Shown: positions 33,247 through 46,530 of the stretch, one piece after another
Layout of the letters: each line of letters opens with the position of its first letter
Position numbering within the stretch: position 1 is the first letter of the stretch
NCBI GenBank assembly: GCA_037176885.1
Contig: JAWWNJ010000108.1
Location: forward strand, 62,001 to 126,000
Direction of reading: 5' to 3'
Source of the DNA: Favolaschia claudopus
Lineage: Eukaryota; Basidiomycota; Agaricomycetes; Agaricales; Mycenaceae
Length of the DNA: 64,000 nucleotides
Position numbers and translations under genes: made by a program
The notes under the pieces: model-generated
Databases searched by the model: none
Seen by the model: only the letters and a program-made list of their open reading frames with translations
What the model was told of the DNA's origin: nothing

Positions 33247-34219
33247 TCGCGCTCTTCTGTTGCTCCGTGCGTCTCCTCTCCTCTCCTCTCCTCACCCTCA
33301 ACATACTTTCTCATACATACCCCGGGGACAGGTACATTCTATCTTATCGCTCTGTGTTGTTCTTCATATCATTCGCTTACGACCATCTCACTCCCACTTC
33401 ATCCGATCCGATCCCTCCTCTACCTGCCGCGATCCCATAATCTTACATACCTATCTCCCGCCTCTTTCGCGCCCGCGCCCCGCATCCTCGTTCCATCGTA
33501 CATCTCCTCCATCTGTGTGACTAGGTAGTCAACTGTAACTCGAATATACTGAATCTCGTAGGAGGCCGAGCTGTTGTGTGTACTCTATGAGTCGTTGTTC
33601 GATTCTCGCGTTTCACGATCGCGTCCTACGCCCCGATCAATGCTGAGTTTCTCTGATGAATTTTTCTAGGATGAGAGGTGAATTGCGTACAGCATACTGA
33701 CTATCGATACATACAAAGAGCAAAAAAAGGGCAACAAGGCAAATCAAAAACAAAACGGAAACCTCCAATCTCATTGGTCTTTAGAGCAGTAAATAAGATG
33801 AGCGGATTTAAGGAAATGGCTATGCGACAGGTACGAGTATATGTGATACAGGATTGGGGTGCGACAGTGGATGACAGACGAAGAAAACAGATGAAACACC
33901 AGAGAGTATAAGTCGACGGACGGCGTGTAGGGAAGGAAAAAAAAACGTGAGTTTGGCTGGCTCGGCATGTCGAGGAGATAGGATGACAGGAATGTTGTCA
34001 ATGTAATATAGCTATGATATGATTGTTGAATGAATTAGCCAGCCGCCGTCTATTCATGCAAATCGTGAGTGGGTGCGCCTCCTTGAGATGGCTTGGGGAT
34101 ATAGATTGCATGCGCGCGAGGTGAGAGATGATGAGGTAGGTTCGTACGTACGGAGAGTAGGAAAAGGATGGATTGAGCAGGAGGAAAAGGTAAGAAGAAC
34201 AGAAAAGTGAAAACAACGT
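33247..34219. other. convergent 3' flank between eIF5A and importin beta
   Basis: About 1 kb between two stop codons facing each other. It should hold both 3' UTRs and polyadenylation sites. No gene or repeat is seen beyond short pyrimidine-rich runs near 33280-33300. Confidence 0.5.
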
Positions 34220-37200
34220 CTATTGCGTAGCCAGCTTGACCATCTTTTTAGACTCCAAAGATCAGCACCGTCGTCATGTAAAACACTAGAAAAGGAAAAT
34301 CACACACCTCTCGTGCCCATCGCCGGGTTTTGCTCGTTTCTTCAGGCATCCGATGCTTGGCTCGCAGCTCCTGCGCAATCCAGGGCTTCATTAGCGACTG
34401 CTTCAGCTGCGGGCTCCCCGTGAGGGCCTCCGCCAGGTCACCAATCAACCCATACGACAATTTCATCTGCGTGTCTGTTCGTTCCTCGTCCGAGAAGCAG
34501 CGATGAATCAGTTCGAAGATGGAGTCGACGTATGGCAAAAGCACAGAAACTAGGCAAAAAAATCATCAGCCGCAAGCAGCTGCCGGAGGCATTGGGATCA
34601 AACCTTTGTCAGTGGCCTTGAAGCCACCAACGAGCCCAGTGTACGCCTCGAGGATACCCTCACGAAGTTGCCCTACATAGTCCATGAGATCATAATCCAA
34701 CTGGCAGAAACAAGTCAGCTCCGGGACGATCAGGCATGTAGCCAAAACCTACCGGATTGGGCTGCAGAGCACCCGCCTGTCGAAGCACACTCATCGTCGT
34801 CTCCAAGAACGGCTCAAACGCAGGACCGATCGCCATCGCGATATCGCCAAAGCCGCTCAGTATGCTGATCTTCACGTTGCGGTTCAGCACTTCGCTCTGG
34901 AGATTCTCCAAGAGAACAGTCATGAACTGGTTCGCATACGGTGCAGCTTGCGGTCCGAGGGCACGGGAGATGTCGCCGATGATACCCACGGCCACAGTGC
35001 AAAGCTGCGTATCCTCGTGCGCCTTCAGAGCTGGGTACAAGAAGGGCAGGAACGCCTGAATGTATGGCGAGAAGTTGATCTCCAACGCCGCAGCTAGGGC
35101 ACCAACAACGAGGAAGGCATCTTCGAGGACCGTCGATGTTTTGCCGGCTATTTGGATGAGCTGCAGTATCAAGGTCATGATACGGTCTGCGAGAGGTTGA
35201 ATGCCAGCCTGGAGTTTTCGGATGACAGCCTGTACAACGGGTCAGGACATGAAAACTAGGTAAGGCGAGATACATGCCATGACTACACTGCAGAAATTGC
35301 TCTGCAGCTCATTCCAGTTGTTGCGGTCGTCGACCCCAAGTACTTGGTTCTAAGGATGAAAAATAAGTCGAATATACGACGAACGATAGATGCAACACGC
35401 ACATGCAGACCAAGTAACTGCTCCATTCTGTTCAGGACGGTGACGACCGTATTTTGTACAACATGGATAGTGTCGACCGTTGCTCCACTGAGGTACGCTG
35501 AAATTGCCTCGTATGCGGCTGTTCGGAAGTTGTGCTCGTTTCCGGGGCTGCGAGTGGATCAGCGATGTTTTTAATCGAAAACAGCGAGTAACACACTTCT
35601 CCGTGACACGCAGGAGCGCCTGCACAACACCTTCCGTATACGGTGAAAGGGGACCAGTCTGAACCTCACTGTCGAACGATCCAAGCTGTTCGGCCAGGTT
35701 CATCAACGCCCAGCAGCAATTTGATACGATACGAGGATGATCTTCGTCGGACAACCCGCTGACAAGGGCAGATATCAGGGCATGAAGATGAACGTCGGGC
35801 TTGATCGTCTGCACAAGAAGATCACATATCCGGCCGAGGGTCCAGGCGACAGTGTCTTTGACTTCAGAGTGGTTGTCAGACATCATGTCGATCAGAAGAG
35901 GGAGTGCCTGCGCTGTAAGAGGCGCGAGGACGACGGGATCAGGGCCTTCCAAGATGGAGCCAAAGGTCATCACGGCAGCATCGCGGTGATGCCAGTCGTT
36001 GGACTTGATGTGAGCCTCGATGAAAGGGATGACGGCGGGGACGATTGAGTCTTGTACAGCGCCGGCCAGGAGAGAGATACAAGTGCCTGCAGCCATGGAA
36101 ATATTCCATTCATCTACATCTGCTAATTCTTCTTGTTGAGTTAATAATTGCAAGAGGACGGGAACGATTTCAGGCAAAGCGACCCGTGCAAAGTTTTTCG
36201 ACTCATTCTCGGGTGCTTCACCGTATGCCTGAGCCTTGGGAGTACGTCAGCATTACTGCATATAGCAGGGTAACGTGGACGTACCTCTTCCGCCTCGATG
36301 GCGAGATCTACCTCTTCCTCGCACACTGTGGACCAAAATTCCACAGCCTGTAAGGCCACTCTTTCGTCGTGGTGCTTCATCCCCGTTACAGTGAGCTGCT
36401 CCGGAGTTAGATGGCGGGGCAAACTCAGGAGATTTAGAACGCACCCCAAATAGAGCTTGCTCCATATAAAAACTCATTTTGTCATAGTACAGACCCATGA
36501 TACGGACGAGGCACTCGAATGCGGCGACCTGGACTTGTACTGCGGAATTTTGGGTTGCTTCGCAGACGACCTGCATGATATAATTGCGTTCACCCTACAT
36601 CATTGTCAGTCAAAATTTGAATCGATAATGTTCGGGATCCACCTCTCGCTCAAAGTTGTCGCGCACGAACTCCAGAGAGTTGTACAGAGCATGGATCGCA
36701 GCCAACTGAACATCTGATGATGTTTCTTCCTTGCGTGCGCCATGGACGACGGCGGTGAGAATTTCATTGGCGCGGACGGTCAAGATTTCCGGTTTCTAGA
36801 ACAAATATAATGAGCGGTGGACTTGAATTCAGTGTGAAACCCACTATCGACTCGCAGATGAAACCGATGGTCTGCAGAGTTGCGATGCGCAAATTTGCGT
36901 TCGTCTGTGTGTTGACGAACCCCAATAAGATTTCGATGAGATCTCCCCACTGATTAACAGGGAGCTCGACGGCTGCGATTGCCGAAATGACTTGGGACGC
37001 GAACGCGCCAGCCTTGGGGGCGGATGAACCTAGGGTAACAAGGGCGTCGTTCTTGATCTTGGTTTTGGCCTCCGTGCTGAGATTGAGCCACCGGCTAGCG
37101 TATTCTGCAGACCTTCCCATTTCCTGACGCAATACGTGAATGGCTAGCGACTGGATGGAGAGGCATGAAAGCGTACACGGGCAGTCAAGGCGTTCTTCAG

Positions 37201-37507
37201 GGCCAAACCTGCTGCATTCCGCACGGTTATAGGTGAGGTCTCGTCCGCCAGGACTGTCGAGAGCATGACCATGTACTCCGGCTACATCGCGCGAGTCAGA
37301 AAGGCAAAGATGAGTGAAAATGGCGAGAAACGCACGTAGTTTTCCCGGGAGGCACTCTCAAGCTTGGCGGTTGCATCTTGACGCGTATTGGCATCTGTAG
37401 AGAGCGAAAAAAAGGAGAATATGTTACGCCGGTGAGAGAAAACGCGCGAATGAAGAGTGGCACGCACCGGCCGAAAGGGAGTTTGCGAGAAGGTCTGTCG
37501 CATTCAT
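34220..37507 (-). CDS. KAP95: importin subunit beta-1 (KAP95 homologue, 866 aa)
   Basis: Nuclear import receptor that binds importin alpha, FG-nucleoporins and Ran-GTP. Fourteen exons: 37507-37468, 37394-37336, 37281-37177, 37123-36845, 36795-36643, 36594-36445, 36395-36285, 36234-35597, 35547-35403, 35349-35278, 35229-34753, 34700-34604, 34549-34308 and 34252-34220. Total 866 aa (yeast Kap95 is 861). The importin-beta N-terminal domain is at 1-100 ([14 protein letters not shown]), then HEAT repeats through [24 protein letters not shown] and [12 protein letters not shown], ending [16 protein letters not shown]. Intron 10 (35277-35230) needs a GC donor (ATG|GCATGT). It starts 245 bp from the APC1 stop on the same strand. 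The frame is intact. Confidence 0.95.
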
Positions 37508-37752
37508 TGTGGGCTATACACAAAGAAAGAGACGACGTAGATAGAAACAGCGAAGAGACGATGGATGAGGAGGAGGAAGATAGGATGGCGGAAAGAACAA
37601 GAGATTTAAAGGCCACCCCAGAGTCGTCGTACAGGAACACAATTTGGAGGGAACACCGCCACCAAAAATATTACTTAATCATTTGCCAAAGATTCCTTTC
37701 AAAGTCAATTGCATTGTACAGGTTTGCTCTACAACTATGCTACAATTATGTT

Positions 37753-40700
37753 CTACTTCCAAACCGAAAGAATCTCATTCAAAGATTTCACTGTCCAACC
37801 AGACCCAAGTGCCGTCGTCAACTTCGTCCCCGTCGCATGCAACACCTCTTTGATCCCCTGCTCCAAGGTCGCAGCGTCGTCAGTCCCCTCCGGCGGAGGC
37901 TGCACAGAACACTGCGCATACGCCTCATTCGCAAGCTCTTTCAGCACAAGCAACAGCGTCGCGACAGGCACGCTGTTCCGCAACATATACCACGCGAGAT
38001 ACTGCGATATATTCGGCGACACCCGCTCATCCACCACCACCGGCTCCCCACGCGCATACTGCCGCAATGCACCCAGCAGCTCTGGCTTCGTGCGCACCAC
38101 GTCCAGCTGCTTGTCGAGCGCATACAACGCACCGGAAACAGTGCTGTCTCGGATCAATGATATCCTGAAGTTGTTCTCTCTTCTTCCACTGAACCGCCGC
38201 TCGTACACCTTGCTGTAGAAGTCCGCCGCGAACCGCAGGTCTTGTAAATGCATGTGGAAATACCGCGAATCCGGCGTAATCCTGCGATACCGGAACAACG
38301 TGAGGTGTGATTGCAAGGTCTGCGGTTTTCCTTGCAATATGCTATCCAGCAGATTCGCATGGCAATATCTGTGGAACAGTAGCTCCGCGTCCGTCTCTCC
38401 CTCTTCCCTGGCCAGGTGATCCGCAAACGCCAAAAACAACGTATCATTCGAGAACGAGGTGATAAACTCGGACAAGTCACCCGCAGGATGGACCTTCGTG
38501 TCAGTAAGCTGAGGAAAATCAAGCGTCGCCGCTTCCCCCGTCGACGATCGCGATCGCACAAACAGGCTGCGACTGCCACGCGGATCTTCCGTGTAGCTGA
38601 GAAACGCTGTCCTGCGTTTAACAAACAGCGTCTGGCTCCGTAGCAGACTCTCTTTGTGCCGCGGAATATTGGCCGTGTCGAAATGGAACGGCCAGTACCG
38701 CGGCGTATCAACGCGGATGGCTGCCAGTTTATCCAAATCCGGGATGAGGGTCGGGGAGATGAGCTGTGTGGTTCCAATTTCCTTGCCATCGTTGACGCTG
38801 ATCTTCACGGGAAGATAAACAACCTCAGTCGTTTCCACATCCCTTGCAATCAAGCATCTAGGCTCGATCGCGAGGACCCAGAAATGGCGAAGCGCCTGGA
38901 GAAAACTCTTGTTGTCCGACGACAAGTGATGCGCGCGGGGGAAGAAGGCCGTGACCATGCAGGCAATGGCGGCGTCGGACGTTCCGAGAGTGAATCGACC
39001 TCCACCGAGGAACAATAGGCCCAACGACATATGCGTGGCGACGTGGATCCCGTACTTGAACGACGGATGATACATCGTCTGATGATACATCCCATACGCA
39101 AACCGCAGACGACGAAGACAAGAAATTTCACCCGTCCCAGCCATGACCATGCTGAGGGAAATCGAGATCAGGTTCAGCCCATCCCGCACAGCGCTTCGCC
39201 GGATTTTGTGATCGAACGCCTGGCCTAAGTGAAGGTGAATGAATATGAAGCCAATAAACAAAGAAGCACGCACTATTCGAATACACCATCCGATTGAACA
39301 AATCGAAATAGCGGATGATCATCATATACGCCTCCTGCCGCGCAGTCCCCGCGAACTTCAAGCCAATCGCGAAACACGAAGCCGCCAAGATATTATAATA
39401 CGCCAACTCCAGCGCATCATCCATCGGCTTGCCTTGCTTCGTACGCGCATCCACCGCCTCTCGAATGGCGACGGGAATCTGCGCTGCTTGCCAGTCAGAG
39501 GTCGGAGCAACCGCATTCCACATAATCAGAGCTTTAGCGAGGACGCGCATCAGCAAAAAGCTCGGCTGGATGCGGTTGAGCGCGAGCACAGTGTCGGGAA
39601 TCGTGAGCATGTCCGCAACGTCCTGTCTTTCAGTGCGGAGATACATCAACCCCAGAGCGAGCGTAGCAGCGGGGGAGGTAAGATTGATGTCAAACGAGGG
39701 CCCTTTCCTACCAATCGTCGACCGTGGCTCTCCATGAATGAGCATGTTCAGCCGGCTCAGCAGGTGCATATCCGCCGGGATCATGCTGCCCTTCCCCAGC
39801 ATGATCATCCCAAACGCAAGAGCGGCGGAGAAAGTATAAGCTTCCCGATATTCGTTGCTCAAATCAGGCTGCACCAGATCGCGCCGCCTGATCTCGCTCA
39901 AGCACACCTCCGCCATGCGTCGGTTCTTGGTCCCCATGTACAGGAGACCAAGACCGGATAAACCGGCTGCCTGGGTCATGAGCGAGACGTTCAGGTCGAC
40001 AGCGGGGGTGGGGAGAAGAGCAGGAGTGTGTACAGCAAGCAGCTTCGTAACGTGGGGATCGGCGCTTCCGACGTTGGCCGCTGAGAGTCCGAGCAGCACA
40101 CCTATGGATGTCAAATCGTGCTTGGGCGTCAGATAGGCAAACGTATGCCAAGTAAGCATTTCCTTCAAATGCCCGGTGAGACCGATTCCGAACAGAAACC
40201 CAGCGTGTTCCGGTGTAAGCTCAGAAGGCTTGTTGAACGCGATCCAGGAACTTTCCACACCTCCAGCTGAAGGAGAGATCCGGAGCCCGGCAGCAACACC
40301 GTTGTGGAAATCTCCCCAGTTGAGGGACTCGATGGGAATTTTCCCGGGTTCCGGGGACACAGTCAGATTGAGCGGTTGCAAACGAATTGTGAATTCCATC
40401 TTGGGGATGGAATACGCCTCTCTCGTGACGGTTGGGAGGGATCCAAAAGTGAACATCCCGCGGCCGTAGGGAAGCGCAAGCGTGCGTTCTGCTATTCGGA
40501 GAACCTGTCCCTGATGTTCCTTAGCTTGGTCATGTTCGCTGCGAGAGGTAACTTCAGGGTAATTCGCTACTAAGAAACCAATACGCACTTCAATTCCGGC
40601 CGGTCCATGACGCGTGCAGCCGCAATGTTCGAAGACGACAACATCCGCGCAACCTCTTCCAACCTCCTGTCCTGACCAAACCGTATATCCGTAAAATCAT

Positions 40701-43700
40701 TGAGCTCGAGCTCCACCCCCGAAACAGAATGCACTTCCCCGGACCCAGCACTTCTCGCTTGGATAGCAATCTCGCCAACGGTCGGACGCGCGCGAGATGG
40801 GTCCTAACCATCGAGAAAGAATATTAGCAAAATAACCTGAACACCAAACGACGAACTCACGATGAAATCCTTGATAGACCTATACCCATCACCAAAAAGC
40901 ATCTCCGGCGCCTGACTCGCGGACGCCGCCACATCGTTCCTCCCAACGACCCTATACGCCTCCAACGGCCAATCACTCGGCGGCGCAAGCTGACACGTCC
41001 TCGCCGCCTCCCGAATCGGCATCAACACCCCCAACGGCAGCCGATTCAGCAGCTCCGGCCCAATCCTCAACTCCACCATCCGCAGAATCGCGTTCTCCGC
41101 GCGTTTCTGCCCCGAGGGCTCGTTGGCGTCCGCGAGGCACTTGTAGAGCGCTGTGAGGCGGCTGAGCGTGCTGAGGGGGTCGATGCGGCCGAATGCGCAA
41201 GAGGGAACGACGTGGAATCGGCTGGCCATGTGTTGCGTGTCGTGCCAGGGGACTTGCCATTCTGGATTACTGATTCGGCCGTATAGAATTGCAGAAACGT
41301 CTGGAGGCCAGACGGGGAGGCGATCGTCGACTTGTTGGTCTATGCATGGTGGTGAGCGAATGCGAATGAGATTAAAAAGCAAGTAGAAAAGAATAGTTGT
41401 GCGTACCGGTTGTCGTGGGTTTCGGCCATCCAGCCATTGCGTCTGGACACAATCGTTTCCAGTAATCGCACCATTCCGGACGGATAACAGCGGCAACCAT
41501 GCATATAACGGGTGTTAACTGAGTAAGGGCTTTGTAGTGATCAACACTAAGCCGCAGATCTTCGCCCAGAGTGTGCAGCGCGTAAAGCGCGGGCGCAAGT
41601 AGACTCTTGCGCTCAGAGGGAGGACCCCGAGTTGGGTCAAGCACAGAAGCCAATGAGTTGGAAAGCGGAGGTGGACGTAGCAAAGTCCGCAGCGCAGGAT
41701 CCTCGTGGAAACGATTATGCGAAGGAGACCTTGATAACGACGACCACAAATCGTCGTCGTCACATCCGGTGGTCTCAAAAGGGCGTAGATGGAAGACATG
41801 ACAAAGCGCTGCAGTTAAACAATCGAATTCAATGCCATCGGAAGTCTGAAAACGTCGAGAAGACCATGTTTGCAAGAAATGGCGATGGAGTTCGAAGAAG
41901 ATATCCTCGGGCAGCGTGAGGGCAAGAATCTGGAGCGTTTGTCCAGTCAAATAATCGGGAGGGACCAGGTCCATGGTGAGAGGTTGCTCGTGCTGCTGCT
42001 GGCGAGCATCCTCCAGGATCAAAGTAGCCGAATAGAACGAATCGCGTCGGATTCCAACGATTTTGACATCGCCGGCGTCCACAGGCATCATTGTGTCGTC
42101 GACTGCCATAGAGGGAGGGTGGTCTTGTTCGGGAGGACCCTTGACATGGACCGACAGCGGCAGCACTTTCGTGCCGTGAGTGAGAACGACGAGCTGGTTG
42201 TCCGGCTGAAGGACGAGTAAATCCCAGGCCGTCGGTCGTGTGATACGAAGCGAGACCGCACCGAGGGCGGGGAGCTGCAGGACGGGTTTGATCTTGAGAG
42301 CGTTGTCTTGCGCGGCATGTAGATCGAACAGATGGAGGGTTTGGGAGGTGGGGAAGTGGATGGAGAGGAGCGAGCGTTCGGAGGAGCCGCCCCAACGACC
42401 GTCGAACAGCCAGCATGAAACGTTGCGCCAGTCGTCGCTGCTGCAAATGTACATGTTCAGATTAGATTAGACAAACGAAGCGAAGAGACACTCACTCAAC
42501 GCTCGACAGCTCTTGTGTATGCAGCAGCTCCATCCAATACGACGCCTTCATTCTGCCATGCTCGATGGGCGCGAGGACACTGTCCGCGTCTGGTTTGCCT
42601 CCCAGCACCATGCGATCGAGCGTGACGCTGAGATCGTTCCGCGTGAGCGAGTTGCGGCGCGGCCGTGTTGGGGCAGACCATTGGGATGCGGTACCGGATC
42701 CAATCGACGCCATGGTCGTCGTCGTGGACAGCGCGGGGGCCATGCCTGGGAGCGCAGACAGCGACAGCGGGGGCATGTCGGGCGGGAGTATCGGGACATC
42801 GGGGATTGGATCCGCCGGCCGAGGCGCCGCTTTGGGTGAGCGGGGGTGCAGGCGATCTAGATCAGAGTACATCGTCGACGTCCGTCGGTTCGTCGGCGCC
42901 GTGGATAATGACTGACGGTGACGGGCGACTTTGGCACGGCCGAGTGGGACGGGAGTGTCTTTCGGCTTGATGTAGACGTATCGCCAGACGGAGAGTTGTC
43001 GTTTCTCAGTATCCACAGTGACCGCGATGTCGTTCATGCCACCGGGACCGCGGTGTGAGACCCAGACGAGGTTTTCTGTCGAGGGGACGGCTTTCAACGG
43101 CTTTCTGGAGTTTTCTTCTTCATCTCTGAGAGTGGGTGGGCTGACAAACCCACCGAGGATTCCTGAGGTCAAGGCGACAGTGCCTGCCTCTGCAAATGGG
43201 CTGGTAAGCGAGAAGATGGTGGGGAGGACTGGCTCCCCGGTGAGCGCCGCTTCCTCGAGTTCGCTCGCTTCGACTATTCTCTGGATCATCACGCCATGGG
43301 GGAATAAAGGCCATGCCTTGCGCACCACAAACGGCACAGCGAACGTAAAGTCCAAGCCGTTCTTGAGAAAGATTTTGCCGATGCTGCGAAGGAATACGAA
43401 GACGGCTGGAACGCGAGAGAGTTTGTTGCGTTGTGGTTTGCGATTCTGTTGGGCGCGAGCGAAAGGACCAAATGTGGGTCGCTCAGTGGACGGCATCGAA
43501 GGTATGGGAGGGGCAGATGAGTTGTTGCCGGCAGGAGTATCAGAGCCGTTCTGTTCAAGCCAGCCCAATGTAGCGTATTGTACGTGCTGGCCGTCCGCGC
43601 TGAAGGTCCATTTTTTGCGCATGACACCGCCGGAGCCCCAGACGACGGTAGTCGAGTTCCATGCTATCTCCTCCTCGTCCCAAGGCTCTCCGCGCGGTGT

Positions 43701-43901
43701 CAGGAGCTGAGTGGTCACGAAAGTTGCCCGTTTGTTCTGCGGTGGATCTGAGTTTGTGGCATGTAGGGTAGCGCGGATGGCGTCGAGTAGAGTAGGCTCG
43801 CGATCATTCGGAGCGTTGTCGACGGAGTTGTCGGGGCCAAGATATGCGGATAACGGAGACTTTTCGTTGGACAAGGTCAGTTGGATCGTACAAGCTTGCA
43901 T
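37753..43901 (-). CDS. APC1: anaphase-promoting complex subunit 1 (APC1, 1,956 aa)
   Basis: Largest scaffold subunit of the APC/C ubiquitin ligase, which drives exit from mitosis. Six exons: 43901-42496, 42440-41407, 41339-40861, 40803-40589, 40538-39274 and 39224-37753. The N-terminal half has beta-propeller-like segments (SYWMELLHTQELSS) and a Ser/Pro-rich low-complexity stretch at about 360-440. The C-terminal half has the conserved block LRIAERTLALPYGRGMFTFGS and proteasome/cyclosome repeats (GLLGLSAANVGS; GLLYMGTKNRR; FSAALAFGMIMLGKGS; MSLGLLFLGGGRFTLGTSD). The ATG at 43901 is the first in-frame one and gives MQACTIQLTLSNEKS. Human APC1 is 1,944 aa, close to this. No break seen. Confidence 0.93.
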
Positions 43902-44474
43902 CCGACGCGTCAAAGGCAAGGAGGTCACGGTGTGACAGACGCGCCAAAGATGGCGCCTGATGGCGCTTGCGAGAGAGACAAAATCGGGTGTAAATTATAA
44001 CAACATGAATTTGCTGAAGCGAGGGGTGTTCGCGAAGCATTTTGAGTGTAAACATAGAGAATAATGAATTGAATTCCATAGATCCCTCGAGTCAACGTCG
44101 ACCTCGATATACATAGTGTCTAATTTACTACATGCGAGGTCATCTAATCGATACTGGTAACTTTTAGCACTCGCCAGGCGTTGTACGCCCGTAAACCAAA
44201 CGGTCCGACTATCATAAGGGCGTCAATGGTCTTGACGCGGGGCGAAGAGGGATTTGAGGTCTTGCCATTGTGTTCGAAAGCACTACCCTTGGTGGAAAGG
44301 GAATCATCGTCGCGGTTCGGATCGCCAAAGAATTGGATGAGTGTAAGTTGGGCAGGACAAGAGAACAGCGAGAGGAAGGTGGGTGCGTGCAGATCCTGAC
44401 ATCGCTCAGACCACGTCCTCCACTGTACCAACAGTCGCATTGACGAACCGTGAAAGAAATTCAGGGAACCATTA

Positions 44475-45035
44475 AGAGCTCCGGCTGCAATGAAGAATCG
44501 GATCGCGAGGTGGCGAGGGTACACTTGAAGGCTGACAACATCCAGGCTAATACCCGTGCAGGCGATTTGAGGGTTCATCGTGTTGTTTTAGGCTGGGGAA
44601 AGGTACTCTGAGGTAACGAAGGGGCGAGAACAGGGCAGCTGCGGCGAGAACAAGAGAGTGAGTCTACATCGAAGACATCGACAGTACTCTTGACGTGTGG
44701 AAAGGGCACTAGGCGGGGCAATTGGGTCGGTTCGGTTCGCAAAGAGTTGATCCAGTGTACAGTAAGTTGGACAAGATCTAGACAAGAAAACAACGAGAGC
44801 AAGGTTGGAGCGTGCAGATCCCAGACCACGTCCTCAACAGTCGCTTTGACTTGAAAGAAATCGAGTGAAAGGCTCACAAACAGAACATTTTCCTGACGGC
44901 CGTTGAACGTTGCCCCTTCGCTCGCTGCTGTACGAGAAGCGGCGCACCGAAACGAACTCGAGGGCGCGTGGCGCTGTAGATTTTTCCTCGCAAAGGAGGG
45001 GCTGCAAAAATTCACAACCCCTCCCTTTGCGAGAT
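44475..45035 (-). repeat. dispersed repeat, copy B, with internal hairpin and tandem duplication
   Basis: Opposite orientation to the copy at 30792-31075 and matching it at both ends, with about 280 bp extra in the middle. At 44988-45032 it contains a near-perfect inverted repeat, TCGCAAAGGAGGGG and CCCCTCCCTTTGCGA. On the minus strand a segment around 44820-44700 (GACGTGGTCTGGGATCTGCACG) resembles one around 44420-44300 (GACGTGGTCTGAGCG... GATCTGCACG), a ~400-bp tandem duplication. An ATG-started minus ORF of 144 codons (44578-44144) overlaps it; no family recognised. It lies between the divergent APC1 and LIM genes. Confidence 0.6.
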
Positions 45036-45121
45036 TGAGTGGACGCAACAGAAGAAGCAGAGTGATAAACAAACAACAACATGGTCACCATGCACCGCGT
45101 TCTTGACTCTCTCGCTCTCCA

Positions 45122-46258
45122 ATGGCCTCCTTCGGCGGATCCGCAATATGCCCCAGGTGCTCAAAGTCCGTATACGCCGCCGAACAGGTCCTAGGGCCAG
45201 GCAGAAAGGTATGACTTCCAATCCCTCAGCATCATTCAGTAGTGGAATCATTGCTGCTAGTTCTACCACAAGGTTCATATAACCCCCGCTCTATCGATAC
45301 CCTCGCATAACCTATAACACCGCTTGCTGCAGCCCTGCCTCTCATGCACGACTTGCAAGAAACGCCTCGACTCGCTCTCTCTGCTCGAGCACGACCAGGA
45401 GGTCTGTATGCCTTCAATCCAACTATCTCATTGAACCGCATTGAATAATAATCACATCGCAACAGCCATATTGGTCGGTACATAGCGCTCCCTGCATGCA
45501 TTCTTACTTCTCTGGGGATATCTAACTTGCAATATATAGCAAACTGTGCCACGCAAAGAACTTCGGCACACATCATATACCCCACCGCCCAGACCCACCA
45601 CTGACTCCCCCGCGCAAACGGGATGTCGCCGCCTCAGAGTCACCGAGCCCATTATCTGAGAAGACTCCCTCCCTCACTCACTCGGGGCGCTTCGGCGTTG
45701 AAGCTCTACCGCGCACAGTCCAACTCAGCCCAACACGCGCTCCAGACATCGATAGCCCTTTGGAACCCGAACTCGTTCGCTCTCCAGAGGCCGACGCAGA
45801 GACCGAAACCGACCCCACATTCGACCTCAACACAAGCGGCTACTCCAGCCGCGCAATGGCGCCCGTAGCGGAGCGCTACGCCTCCGCAGCAATGGTCCAA
45901 CGCCGGCACATGACCGGCGACGGTGAGAGTCCCCCCCGCCCCATCGCCCGGACTCTCACCGGCGGAAGCCCATCTCCACGTCGCTTCGGAGGCGACAGCC
46001 CCAAATGCGCGCGTTGTGGGAAGAGCGTATTTTTCGCCGAGCAGGTATGCATTGCTTTGGGGTTTTTCTTGAAAGATGCATGTTGAGCCGAGTGATTTGC
46101 AGGCCAAGGCTGTCGGCAAGATCTACCACAAAGTCTGCCTGCGATGTACCGAGTGCGACACGCGGCTCGACTCGAATCGTCTGAGGGACCACCACGGCGA
46201 TCCTATGTGTGTCCATTGTCATACGAAACTCCATGGCCCGCAGGGCTTGAGGAAGTGA
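45122..46258 (+). CDS. protein with two LIM zinc-finger domains (278 aa)
   Basis: LIM domains bind partner proteins, often in actin or signalling complexes. Six exons: 45122-45208, 45261-45272 (12 nt), 45333-45401, 45466-45473 (8 nt), 45540-46044 and 46103-46258. LIM1 runs from CPRCSKSVYAAEQ through KPCLSCTTCKKRLDSL to PYCKLCHAKNFGT; the 8-nt exon supplies PY and part of the following Cys codon. LIM2 is CARCGKSVFFAEQ through VCLRCTECDTRLDSN to MCVHCHTKLHG. A Ser/Pro/Glu-rich linker of about 130 residues lies between. An upstream ATG at 45081 is out of frame and overlaps the start. The layout resembles CRP-like fungal LIM proteins; the exact orthologue is not assigned. Confidence 0.9.
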
Positions 46259-46530
46259 TATCCGTGCTGCTGCTGTTTGTTCTGTGCAGACCATGGAGGG
46301 TGATCGGAGACCCACACCATAATTTTTCGCGGGGTGCATCTAACCAGCCGATTTCCGTGACGGACGAGTAATTATAACGTATGTATTCTCTGTGTTGCTC
46401 GCGCTTTTTGTAGCTTAATGAAATGTAATGTCAATGTAGCCAGATCTTGTACATGTTGTGCCCGTTTGCAATGTCTCTCCCGTGCGAAAAGATTACTCAA
46501 TTAGGCCACAGTCCCTTCACCCGAACCATC

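Noticed and set aside
37124..37178. Splicing of KAP95 exon 4 at the CAG near 37150
   Set aside because: It would leave a 26-nt intron. The acceptor at 37124 gives a 53-nt intron and the expected TAR-EMG join.
37378..38160. 260-codon plus ORF over the KAP95/APC1 gap
   Set aside because: Overlaps the APC1 and KAP95 exons in antisense; His/Arg-rich shadow.
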